In this document: positions 8,722 through 15,938 of the stretch, in pieces
Layout: each line of letters starts with the position of its first letter
How positions within the stretch are numbered: position 1 is the first letter of the stretch
From: DASUNQ01 sp035536455
Lineage (GTDB): Bacteria; Acidobacteriota; Thermoanaerobaculia; Multivoradales; UBA5704
Length of the DNA stretch: 64,000 nucleotides
Direction: 5' to 3'
Assembly (NCBI GenBank): GCA_035536455.1
Contig: DATLOC010000041.1
Span: 1 to 64,000 of the forward strand
Notes under the pieces: generated by a model
The model's input: the letters and a program-made list of their open reading frames with translations, nothing else
Told to the model about the DNA's origin: nothing
Databases searched by the model: none
Translations under genes and position numbers: made by a program

Positions 8722-9432
8722 ATGAATAGCAAGAGTATCAATCGCAATGTCTGGGAGTTGACGCTGACCTTCGCGGTGTTGTTGCTGGGTTGGGCGAGCC
8801 CCGCGCTTCTCGCCGCGGCGCCGCCGGCGCGGACGCTGGCCGCATTGCCATGTAGCGAGAGCTTTAACGGACCCCATTGTTGGTGCAAGATCAGGGTGGG
8901 GTGCACCGGTTACATCGTGAAAGATTTCGGGCATATATGCAGGTATAGGGATATCGCAACCGGCAAGAAAGCGGATTGCGCCGCAAGGTGTACCCAGGCG
9001 GCGCAGGCATACGGCACGGCTGCTGTCCAGGCTTCGGGTGCCGCCATCTGCGCGAACAAGGGCGCAGGAATCTGGGCTGTGTACGCCTACAGCGTCGTCG
9101 GGGCCAGCGACTGGGAGAACAACGCCTGCGACACCGACCAAGGCTTCGGGAGTGTGAAATGCACTGCGACCCCACAAGTTTGCAAATGCCCGGCAGGCTG
9201 GGCGTGCAATGGCTGCTCGCCGCAAGTGGACGGCGGCATCACGAGCGACGGCAAGTGCAAGAGGCTGGCCTGCCAGCCCAACGTCATCTTGCCGCCTCCG
9301 GCCAACGGGACCCAGATCGGCAGTCCGTCGTGGGGCTTCTCGTGGGGCAACGCCTTCTATGCGTGGGGCACCGCCGCCAACGGAGGCGCGCCGAACTGCA
9401 CGGGCGGCGGCTACAGCATCACGTGGCAGTAA
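8722..9432 (+). CDS. Secreted cysteine-rich protein, unknown function
   Basis: A 236-residue protein with a clear signal peptide: MNSKSINRN, a hydrophobic core (LTFAVLLLGWASPALL) and an Ala-rich cleavage zone. The mature part has 17 cysteines spread along its length, mostly in pairs such as HCWC, VCKC and ACNGC, ending in a Gly/Trp-rich tail (SPSWGFSWG). The odd spacing suggests many disulfides and export beyond the cytoplasm. I recognise no family. The ATG at 8722 is favoured by GAGGAG 8 bases upstream and by the signal peptide. Base composition is lower in GC than neighbouring housekeeping genes, consistent with acquisition. It lies between remnants, inside the 6.8-10.1 kb island. Confidence 0.75.
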   Translation: MNSKSINRNVWELTLTFAVLLLGWASPALLAAAPPARTLAALPCSESFNGPHCWCKIRVGCTGYIVKDFGHICRYRDIATGKKADCAARCTQAAQAYGTAAVQASGAAICANKGAGIWAVYAYSVVGASDWENNACDTDQGFGSVKCTATPQVCKCPAGWACNGCSPQVDGGITSDGKCKRLACQPNVILPPPANGTQIGSPSWGFSWGNAFYAWGTAANGGAPNCTGGGYSITWQ

Positions 9433-9462
9433 GGACTGCAGGACTTACTTAAGACTTACCCT

Positions 9463-9545
9463 GGCGGCTACCTGCTCGAGACCGGCCTCCGGCCGTTCAC
9501 GCTCTTCGAGTTCCCGCCGGTGGGGTAGCGATGGTGGCGGGCGGT
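9463..9545 (+). pseudogene. Fragment copied from the SLC13 permease gene
   Basis: About 83 bp nearly identical to 5516-5601 of the permease gene, same orientation: GGCTACCTGCTCGAGACCGG followed by the same continuation. There are a few substitutions and a short deletion near the end. It encodes only the segment around YLLETGL, FTLFEF. It cannot be functional. It places a piece of the island's left neighbour near the island's right end. Confidence 0.85.
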
Positions 9546-9555
9546 GACACCACGC

Positions 9556-9602
9556 GGCGAGCGGAGACGGGGAGCGGCCGGAACCGCGCCGGGTAGGGGC
9601 GT
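9556..9602 (-). pseudogene. Second, shorter copy of the metalloprotease gene's extreme 3' end
   Basis: About 43 of these bases align with 10113-10157, the 3' end of the metalloprotease gene and the bases just beyond it, with roughly six mismatches. After this the match skips and resumes briefly (GCGTCGCCG...GTGGGCGTA). It directly follows the permease fragment. So two pieces, from the left and right flanking genes, sit side by side. It is degraded and non-coding. Confidence 0.6.
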
Positions 9603-9644
9603 CGCCGCATGAGTGGGCGTAAAGTCCCGGATAGGAGAGATCCG

Positions 9645-9851
9645 ATGGACGGCCGCGCGATCGACGACCAACGGCTGAAAGAGCTGGTGAAGGCTGCGGT
9701 CGTGGAGCTGATCGAGGAGCGGCGCGATCTCGTCCTCGATCTGCTGGAGGAGGCGCTCGAGGACGTCGGTCTCGCGCGCGCGATCGAGGAGGGGGCGGCC
9801 ACGCCGCTCGTCCGCCGCGCCGAGGTGCTCCAACTCCTCGACCGCAAGTGA
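9645..9851 (+). CDS. Small antitoxin-like protein paired with a RelE-type toxin gene
   Basis: A 68-residue acidic, helix-rich protein. The start is ATG 9645, preceded by AGGAGAG at a good distance. The sequence has DQRLKELVKAA, then LIEERRDLVLDLLEEALEDVG, and ends at LLDRK. It overlaps the next gene by GTGA, the tight coupling usual for toxin-antitoxin operons. The small size, the charge and the RelE-like partner make it the probable antitoxin. No DNA-binding motif can be named with confidence. It might act only by wrapping the toxin. The partner is frameshifted, so the pair is probably inactive unless the frameshift is a sequencing error. Confidence 0.7.
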   Translation: MDGRAIDDQRLKELVKAAVVELIEERRDLVLDLLEEALEDVGLARAIEEGAATPLVRRAEVLQLLDRK

Positions 9852-10107
9852 AGGCCCAGTTTCGGGCGAGCTTCGCGCGCGACCTCCGCAAGCTCTCCGA
9901 CCCTGAGCTCTTGGCCCGCGTCAAAGCCGTCATCCAGAAGCGGTGGACCGCTTCGGTGACGTGCCTCACCTGAAGAAGCTCTCTGCCGGAGCCGGCTGCT
10001 ACCGCATCCGGCTCGGCGACTTCCGCATCGGACTCGTGGTCGAGGGGAACCTCGTTACCTTCGTGCGCGTCCTCCACCGACGGGAGATCTATCGCCGCTT
10101 CCCTTGA
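9848..10107 (+). pseudogene. RelE/ParE-family toxin gene with a frameshift
   Basis: The start is GTG 9848, overlapping the antitoxin stop. The first frame reads VKAQFRASFARDLRKLSD, then RVKAVIQK and stops early. A single-base-class shift near 9939 restores VDRFGDVPHLKKL, then YRIRLGDFRIGLVVEG and VRVLHRREIYRRFP, ending TGA at 10105. The rejoined protein of about 86 residues has the RelE/ParE fold order (helix hairpin, then YRIR.GD.RI, VLHRREIYR). Family members cut mRNA on the ribosome or poison gyrase. As sequenced, the product is truncated. The indel sits at AGAAGCGGT. A very similar string is found at the YihY frameshift. The 3' end overlaps the convergent metalloprotease gene by 19 bases. 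Confidence 0.8.
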
Positions 10108-11303
10108 CTTGGCCGAGCGGGGACGGGGAGCGCCCGGTACCGCATCGGGTAGAGCGAGAAGATGCCGGCGAGGTCGTCCGCGCCGAGGCGGGCGCCGCGG
10201 GCGTCGCCGTGGGCGTAGGAGCGCATCAGCGCCTCGCTCGTGGCCGCGTCGCAGGGGCCCGAGGTGCCGTCGCCGCAGGAGTGGCCGAGGCCGAGGGAGT
10301 GGCCCAGCTCGTGCCCCAGGACCTCTTCCAACCGGGCGCTGGTCGTGAACCAGCAGCCGGCGCCGTCGTTGAGGACGACCCGCGAGCGGACGATCGGGTG
10401 GGGCTCGCCGCCCTGGGTCGAGAAGACGATCTTGGTGATCGCGAGGATGCCGGCGCCCACCCCCGGCGAGCTGCAGGTGAAGGAGCCTTCGGCGGTCACG
10501 TCGCCCGGGTCGTCGAAGTCCACGCGGTTGCCGTCGCGCCACTCGCCGCCGGCGGTCCTGCCGTCGTAGCGGTAGCGGATGTTGGTCGCCCGGTCCTGGT
10601 TCCACGCCGCCAGCGCCCGGCGCAGCTCGGCGAAGCCGCCGCCGGGGAAGCCGGCGAGCCCGCCCTGCTCGGCGCGCCAGCCGACGCTCTCCAGACGATC
10701 GAACTCGAGCCAGCGCTTGCGGAGCTGGCCGGCGTAGGTGAACCGCTCGCCGATCGCCCGGAGGGCCGGCGCGGGGAGCGCGACGAGGTAGTCCGGCGCG
10801 CGCCGCAGGCCGGCGGCGCGGTCGGCGAGCCAGCGGGAGAAGCGCGCGAAGTCGCGCGCCGGCGCCGCGCCCGCGAAGCCGGGCACCGCCAGGCGGCGTC
10901 CGGCCGCCGCGACCTCGTGGAAGGCGCCGAGCATCAGGTGCAGCGGCCGGTACGAGCCGTCGCCATGCCGCCGCAGGAACAGCAGCACGCGCTCGCCCTC
11001 GGCGAGCCGCGGCGCGCCCCAGACGAGCTCCGCCGTGCCCTCCCGCTCGCCACCGGGGACGCGGACGGCGATCCGGCCCCAGGCGCGGCCCTTGAACACG
11101 CCTTCGACGCGGACGGTGTGCTCGGTGAGGAGAAAGCCGGCCGGCCCGTCGATCGTCCGGCGGCCCTCGACGGTGCCGGCGACGATCGCCTCCGCCTGAT
11201 CGGCGAGCTGGCCGTCCGGGACCGGGAGGTAGGTCGTCGCGGCGGCGGGAAGGGCCCACGCCGCGAGAAGAGAAAAGACCGCCGAAGCGGCGAGGCGACG
11301 CAC
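10089..11303 (-). CDS. Secreted matrixin-like (metzincin) zinc metalloprotease
   Basis: A 404-residue exported protease. The GTG at 11303 gives a good signal peptide (RRLAASAVFSLLAAWALPAAA). The N-terminal half is an uncharacterised beta-rich region beginning TTYLPVPDGQL. The C-terminal half has the metzincin zinc motif HELGHSLGLGHS near residue 331 (three His ligands and the general-base Glu), followed by a Met-turn candidate (SEALMRS). It ends with IFSLYP, common in bacterial matrixin-like proteins. The start codon lies 6 bases after the stop of the upstream M14 peptidase gene, so the two are probably one operon for extracellular protein breakdown. Its 3' end has been copied twice into the neighbouring island (8018-8262 and 9556-9602). 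Confidence 0.88.
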   Translation of the reverse strand: MRRLAASAVFSLLAAWALPAAATTYLPVPDGQLADQAEAIVAGTVEGRRTIDGPAGFLLTEHTVRVEGVFKGRAWGRIAVRVPGGEREGTAELVWGAPRLAEGERVLLFLRRHGDGSYRPLHLMLGAFHEVAAAGRRLAVPGFAGAAPARDFARFSRWLADRAAGLRRAPDYLVALPAPALRAIGERFTYAGQLRKRWLEFDRLESVGWRAEQGGLAGFPGGGFAELRRALAAWNQDRATNIRYRYDGRTAGGEWRDGNRVDFDDPGDVTAEGSFTCSSPGVGAGILAITKIVFSTQGGEPHPIVRSRVVLNDGAGCWFTTSARLEEVLGHELGHSLGLGHSCGDGTSGPCDAATSEALMRSYAHGDARGARLGADDLAGIFSLYPMRYRALPVPARPSQGKRR

Positions 11304-11308
11304 CGTGT

Positions 11309-13123
11309 TTACTCCCAGGGCACCGTCGCCAGCCGCGGCGGGTGGAGGACGCGGAAGACCGGGTAGAGCCCGAGCGTCGGGTCCCAGGAGGGGTGGCGGC
11401 GGTACCACCAGGTGAAGCGGGCGCCCGGGTCCTTGGCGAAGGCCTCGTCACGCAGGGCCGCCTCCCAGGCGGCGGCCACTTCGGGGTCGCGGAGCCGCTC
11501 CTCGGCCCAGGCTTCGAGCACCCGCGGCTCGATGTACTCCTTGCGCTCGAAGACGCTCGACAGGACCCCCCAGGCGACCAGCGAGTCGGGCGCCTCCGGC
11601 TCGAGGAGCTGCACCGCGACCTCGAAGTCCGGCTGGTCGGCCGGCACCCAGAGGGCGCCGGCGGGCACCTGCCGCCGCTCCTTCGCCCGCTCGGTGGTGA
11701 ACTGCACGGCCGTCCGCCCCTGGTAGGTGAAGTCGGCGAAGTCCGCCCCCGAGAGGCGCGCGGCCTCGACCTCCAGCTCGGCCGGCGCGGTGAGCGTCTC
11801 GACCCGCAGGCCGTGGCCGCGCAGCCGCTCCTCGATCGCCGGCCAGCCGGGGAGGACGAGGTAGCCGCGCGGCCGCGGCAGCGCCAGCGCGACCTTCGAC
11901 TTGCGCGTCCAGGGCACCTCGATCTCGCGCACCTTGCCGCTCTCGAAGCGCAGCACCGGCTCGCCGGTGACCTTCGACGGCGCGACCGACCAGGCGTAGA
12001 CCGGGAAGCGGACCGGCTCGCTCTCCTCGCTCTCCTCGAAGCGCACGACGACCTCCGAGGGCGCGGCGTCCGGCCGCCCGAGCGCCACGGTGCGCGCCTC
12101 CGCCTCGTCGACCGCCCGCACCAGCGCCGTCGGGTCCTTGCCGATCTCGGCCAAGAGCGCGAGCAGGAATCCGCGCGTCGCCAGCACGCGGTCGCGGTAG
12201 GGCTTGTAGGAGAGGGTCTCGACCAGGATCGACGGCCGGTTGCGCAGCGGGAAGTAGGCGCTCGAGAAGCGCGGCGGCCCCGTCCAGGAGCTGAAGCCTT
12301 TGGTCGGGTCCAGCTCGTCGCGCAGGTCGACGTAGGGGCCGTTCGGGTGGCCGGCGGCCGCCGTCGCCGCGCGCACCGCCGGCATGTGGGCGGCGAGCCA
12401 GGCGTCCACCGGCGCCGGCGCCTGCGGCGCCTCGGCCCACGACAGGCCGATCACCCAGGCGTGGTCGGAGCCGTCGGTGACGTGGTTGTCGACGTGGAGG
12501 TGCGGCCGCCAGGCGTTGACCAGGCCCATCAGGGCCCGCGCCTCGGCGCTGTCGAGCTTCAGGTGGTCGCGGTTGAGGTCGAGGCCGGCGGCCGTGGTGC
12601 GGAAGCCCATCTCGCGCGGCCCGTTCTGGTTGGGGCGGTTGTGGGGCGAGGTCCGCTCGTGGCCGTCGGGGTTGTAGATCGGCGCGAAGAGGACGGTCGC
12701 CTCGTCCAGCCCCGGGAAGCGCCGGCCGAGCGCCAGGTCGCGCAGGATCAAGAGGGTGGCGTCCTTGCCGTCGATCTCGCCGGCGTGGATGCCGCTCTGG
12801 ACGAGGACGATGGATCTCCCGAGCCGCCGCGCCGCCTCCGGCGTGAAGGCCCCGTCGGCGGAGAGGACGACCAGCGGCAGCGGCCGCCCGGCGGCCGAGG
12901 CGCCGAAGCTGGAGAGGCGCATCCGCCCCGGCAGCGCCCGCTCGAGGCGGCGGAGGAAGTCGAGGGTCTCGTCGTAGGTCGGGGTCGAGACGAAGCCCGA
13001 GGCCTCGACCTCGGTCTGCCACTCCGCGGGCACCGCGCCGCTCGGCGCGGCGGCGGCGGCGGAGGGCACGACCACGGCGGAGAGGACGAGGAGGGCGGTG
13101 AGGCGGGAACGGCCCGGGCGCAT
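11309..13123 (-). CDS. Secreted M14-family zinc carboxypeptidase
   Basis: A 604-residue peptidase with a signal peptide (RLTALLVLSAVVVPSAAAAA). The M14 signature is visible: SGIHAGEIDGK near residue 112 (HxxE zinc ligands), YNPDGHER, NRPNQNGPRE, DLNRDHLK, a third ligand candidate in HVDNH, and the catalytic Glu in SILVETLSYK near 300. The C-terminal 250 residues form a beta-rich extension also seen in larger M14 proteins of this type. It removes C-terminal residues from peptides outside the cytoplasm. It is the first gene of a pair with the metalloprotease. The ATG at 13123 is preceded at exactly 7 bases by TATTAT with no Shine-Dalgarno, so a leaderless transcript is likely. Confidence 0.9.
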   Translation of the reverse strand: MRPGRSRLTALLVLSAVVVPSAAAAAPSGAVPAEWQTEVEASGFVSTPTYDETLDFLRRLERALPGRMRLSSFGASAAGRPLPLVVLSADGAFTPEAARRLGRSIVLVQSGIHAGEIDGKDATLLILRDLALGRRFPGLDEATVLFAPIYNPDGHERTSPHNRPNQNGPREMGFRTTAAGLDLNRDHLKLDSAEARALMGLVNAWRPHLHVDNHVTDGSDHAWVIGLSWAEAPQAPAPVDAWLAAHMPAVRAATAAAGHPNGPYVDLRDELDPTKGFSSWTGPPRFSSAYFPLRNRPSILVETLSYKPYRDRVLATRGFLLALLAEIGKDPTALVRAVDEAEARTVALGRPDAAPSEVVVRFEESEESEPVRFPVYAWSVAPSKVTGEPVLRFESGKVREIEVPWTRKSKVALALPRPRGYLVLPGWPAIEERLRGHGLRVETLTAPAELEVEAARLSGADFADFTYQGRTAVQFTTERAKERRQVPAGALWVPADQPDFEVAVQLLEPEAPDSLVAWGVLSSVFERKEYIEPRVLEAWAEERLRDPEVAAAWEAALRDEAFAKDPGARFTWWYRRHPSWDPTLGLYPVFRVLHPPRLATVPWE

Positions 13124-13130
13124 GGTCGCG

Positions 13131-13136
13131 ATAATA
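13131..13136 (-). promoter_or_regulatory. -10 box for a probably leaderless M14 peptidase mRNA
   Basis: TATTAT on the minus strand followed by 7 bases (CGCGACC) and the ATG at 13123. The spacing puts the expected transcription start on the A of the ATG. No purine-rich ribosome-binding site lies between. The -35 region is not recognisable. Confidence 0.6.
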
Positions 13137-13302
13137 CCGGCCGCTGACGGCGGTGGCGGAACGTAGGAGGGGGGTCCACCGCCGCCAGCGGCCGGGTTTC
13201 AAACCAGGCCACGAGCAACGTCAGGATGTCGCCGCGGCGAACCTCGGACAATCGGGGGAACCCCTCAGGAAGGTCGGGGGTTTTCCCTCAGATGGTGGTT
13301 TT

Positions 13303-14007
13303 CTAAAAGTTGATGTAGTCGAGCTCGGGGCGGGCCAGCGGGGCGAGGCCGGCGGTGCGCAGCCCGGGTTGGTTCCAGTGCAGCGAGACCCAGGACGCGA
13401 AGACCGCCCAGAACATCTCGACCCGCGCGCGCGAGCCGGGGGCGAGTCCGCGCTTCTTCTCCTTGACCAGGTGCTTGAGGCCGTGGAGGACCGTCGTCGC
13501 CAGCCGCGCGCCGAGCTGGCGCGCCGCCCAGTTGAGGCCGGTCTCGATGGCGAAGCCGGTCAGGTGGTCCTCGGGCACCGCCTCGAAGATCTCGCGCCGC
13601 AGGCAGCGGATGCCCGACAGCAGCGGCCCGAAGCTGCGCTGCCAGGCGTTGAGGAGGCGCCCCCTGTGGCGCACGCCGACGTTCATGCCGGCGCGCCCGG
13701 AGGCGACCGGCCGGATCAGCTCGGCGAGCATCTCCTCGGAGAGGTTGAGGATGTCGCCGTCCACGAAGACCAGGAGCGGCGCGTCGGTGTGCGCCACCCC
13801 GACCGCCATCGCCGTCCCCTTGCCGCAGTTCTCGCGCATGCGGATGACCTTGACCCCTTCGGCGCGGGCGATCTCGACGGTGGCGTCGGTCGAGCCGTCG
13901 GAGACGACGATCACTTCCTGGATGAGAGAGGTGGACTTGAGCACGGCGAGGACGGACGCCAGCGTTTCCTGCTCGTTGTACGCGGGAACCACCGCCGCCA
14001 CTCGCAA
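13303..14007 (-). CDS. Family 2 glycosyltransferase
   Basis: A 234-residue GT2 enzyme with the GT-A fold: AVVPAYNEQETL at the N-terminus, VVSDGSTDAT, then the DXD-like metal and sugar-nucleotide site in LVFVDGDI, and ENCGKGTAM. It is soluble, with no obvious membrane helix, and resembles dolichol-phosphate-mannose-synthase-like and glucosyl-3-phosphoglycerate-synthase-like proteins. The sugar and the acceptor are unknown. The start is TTG 14007 in this reading. A GTG at 14001 is an alternative. It lies 12 bases after dapF and is probably cotranscribed with the dapF and hslU group. A weak hairpin (about 13255-13285) follows the stop. Confidence 0.85.
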   Translation of the reverse strand: MRVAAVVPAYNEQETLASVLAVLKSTSLIQEVIVVSDGSTDATVEIARAEGVKVIRMRENCGKGTAMAVGVAHTDAPLLVFVDGDILNLSEEMLAELIRPVASGRAGMNVGVRHRGRLLNAWQRSFGPLLSGIRCLRREIFEAVPEDHLTGFAIETGLNWAARQLGARLATTVLHGLKHLVKEKKRGLAPGSRARVEMFWAVFASWVSLHWNQPGLRTAGLAPLARPELDYINF

Positions 14008-14019
14008 GGGGCACCTATC

Positions 14020-14874
14020 CTATCCCGATCCGAGGGCCGCCGGGCCGCCGGCCCAGGCCGGGGGCGGCGGCACCCGCCCGGCCGCGGGGAGGAGCTCCCC
14101 CCGGGCGAGGAGGCGCGCGTCGCCGGTCAAGGTCCAGCGCCCGTCCCGGGCGTCCACTTCCAGGGGGAACCCGCCGGCGGTGAGGACGGTGAGCGGCGTC
14201 CCCACCGCGCCGAGCGCCAGCCCGGTCGCCGCGCCGGCGAGGACGCCGGTGCCGCAGGAGAGGGTCTCGGCCTCGACGCCGCGCTCGTAGGTGCGGATCT
14301 CCATCCGCCGCCCGCCGCCCGCCGGGAAATGGACGAAGTTGACGTTGGCGCCGGCGGGGGCGAAGGCGGGGTGGTGGCGGAGGGCCGGGCCGAGGGTGGC
14401 GACCGGCGCCTCCGCGAGCCCGTCGGGCAGGACCAGCACGAAGTGCGGCACGCCGACCTTGACCGCCCAGCCGCGCCGGGGCCCGCCGGCGGCCTCGACC
14501 TCCAGCTCCCGCGGCGCCTCCGGCGGGGCGGGCAGCTCGACGGCGATCCGCTCGTCGCCGGCGGCGCGGCCGGCGAAGGCGCCGGCGGGGGTCTCGATCG
14601 TGACGCGGTCGGCCGCCCAGCCGAGGTGGAGAGCGAGGCGGACGGCGCAGCGGGTGCCGTTCAAGCAGAGGTCGGCGGGGAGGCCGTCGGCGTTGAAGTA
14701 GTCCATGGCGACGGCGGCGTCGCCGCGGCGGCGGAGGACGAAGAGGCCGTCGGCGCCGAGCGAGACGCCGCGCCGGCACCAGGCGCGGATCTCCGCGGCG
14801 GTGGGCTCCTCGGGCGGCTCGGCGAGGGCGAGGAAGTCGTTGCCGCTGCCGGAGACCTTGAAGTAGTCGGTCAC
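14020..14874 (-). CDS. dapF: Diaminopimelate epimerase
   Basis: Converts LL- to meso-diaminopimelate for peptidoglycan and lysine synthesis, in the cytosol. The length is 284 residues, normal for the family. The N-terminal FKVSGSGNDFL loop is intact. The two catalytic cysteines are in DLCLNGTRC (family form CGNGARC, with Gly replaced by Leu after the Cys) and in SCGTGV. GANVNFV and RTYERGVEAET are also conserved. The GTG start overlaps the stop of the upstream fibronectin-type lipoprotein gene (GTGA). The product fits the meso-DAP-type MurE encoded in the same window. Confidence 0.94.
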   Translation of the reverse strand: MTDYFKVSGSGNDFLALAEPPEEPTAAEIRAWCRRGVSLGADGLFVLRRRGDAAVAMDYFNADGLPADLCLNGTRCAVRLALHLGWAADRVTIETPAGAFAGRAAGDERIAVELPAPPEAPRELEVEAAGGPRRGWAVKVGVPHFVLVLPDGLAEAPVATLGPALRHHPAFAPAGANVNFVHFPAGGGRRMEIRTYERGVEAETLSCGTGVLAGAATGLALGAVGTPLTVLTAGGFPLEVDARDGRWTLTGDARLLARGELLPAAGRVPPPPAWAGGPAALGSG

Positions 14875-15938
14875 GGCACCGCGGCCGGCGCCTCGGGCCC
14901 GGCCTCGCTCTCGTTGCCCTGCTGGTCGACGGCGGTGACGCGGTAGGTGTAGGCGCGGCCGGCGGCGACGTCGGTGTCGCTGAACTCGAGGGCGGCGAGC
15001 GGCTCGGCGGTCAGCCGCCGCCAGGCACCGGCGCCTTCGCGGCGGTAGACCAGGTAACCCGCGAGGTCGGTCGCCGGGCTGGAGCGCCAGACGAGGCGCA
15101 CCCGGCCGCTCTCGGCGAGCGCCACGAGGTCGGCCGGCGGCGGCGGCGCGAAACGGTCGAGGTAGCGCACCTCGCGCTCGGCCTGGACGGCGCTCTCGAC
15201 GAGCGGCGCGCTGCGCCCGACGCTGGTCACGGCGTAGATGGTGCTGGTGCCGAAGCGGGCGGTGGTGTCGAGGTGGCGGGTGGCGGTGGGCGGCAGGGTG
15301 GCCAGGGGCTTGCCGTAGTCGCGCGCCGTCGCCTCGCGGCGGTAGACGTTGAACCCCTGCACCGCCTCGCCGCCGTGCGACGGCGGCCGCCAGGTGATCT
15401 CGACGCCCTCGGCGGTCGGGGTGACGTTCAGCTCCTCCGGCGCCGGCGGCGGCGCCTGGGTCACCAGGACCACCTGGTTGGAGATCGCCGAGCGGTCCCC
15501 CTCGGGCCCGACGGTGCGGACGACGTAGTGGTGCGCCACCGGCCCCTCGGCCGGCACCGGCGGCGCCGGCAGGCGGAGGAGCAAGCGGTCGCCGGCGGCG
15601 GCGGACGCCAGCTCCGGCCCTTCCAGGCGGAGGACGAGCTTGGCGGCGGCCTCGAGCTGCCGCGGATCGAGCGGCGGCGGCTCGCCTTCGCGCGGCGCCG
15701 GGCGGGTGGCCTCCCAGACCTCGAGGGCGCTGAGGCCGCCGAGCAGGACGCCGGCCGGCGTCGTCTGCGGATAGCCGAGCTCGAAGAAGAGCTGCGGCCC
15801 GCGCTGCCCGACCGTCAGGTCCTGCGTCGGCGCCGGCACCATGCGCAGCGGCGGCGCCGGCGGGCCCTCCTTGCCGCAGGCGGCGGCGAGGACGAGCAAC
15901 AGCGGGAGCAGCGCGGGACGGCGTGCCCGGCGGTTCAC
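14871..15938 (-). CDS. Lipoprotein with fibronectin type III domains
   Basis: A 355-residue exported lipoprotein. The signal peptide ends in a lipobox (VLAAAC, Cys about 21) followed by GKEGPPAPP, so it is probably anchored to the outer membrane. At least two fibronectin type III domains are visible, at about residues 160-255 (VEITWRPP, FNVYRRE) and 265-350 (VRLVWRSSP, LAGYLVYRRE, YTYRVTAVD). An N-terminal beta-rich part precedes them. It has no catalytic motif, so a binding or structural role is likely. It lies between hslU and dapF with essentially no spacing, so it belongs to the hslVU-dapF operon. Confidence 0.85.
   Translation of the reverse strand: MNRRARRPALLPLLLVLAAACGKEGPPAPPLRMVPAPTQDLTVGQRGPQLFFELGYPQTTPAGVLLGGLSALEVWEATRPAPREGEPPPLDPRQLEAAAKLVLRLEGPELASAAAGDRLLLRLPAPPVPAEGPVAHHYVVRTVGPEGDRSAISNQVVLVTQAPPPAPEELNVTPTAEGVEITWRPPSHGGEAVQGFNVYRREATARDYGKPLATLPPTATRHLDTTARFGTSTIYAVTSVGRSAPLVESAVQAEREVRYLDRFAPPPPADLVALAESGRVRLVWRSSPATDLAGYLVYRREGAGAWRRLTAEPLAALEFSDTDVAAGRAYTYRVTAVDQQGNESEAGPEAPAAVP

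Noticed and set aside
9645..10107. Complete, functional toxin-antitoxin module
   Set aside because: The toxin frame is broken before its catalytic region. Function is only possible if the indel is a read error.
9445..11451. A 668-codon minus-strand frame spanning the toxin and metalloprotease region
   Set aside because: Out of frame with the zinc-motif protein. The composition is almost all Arg, Pro and Ala, as expected for a shadow frame.
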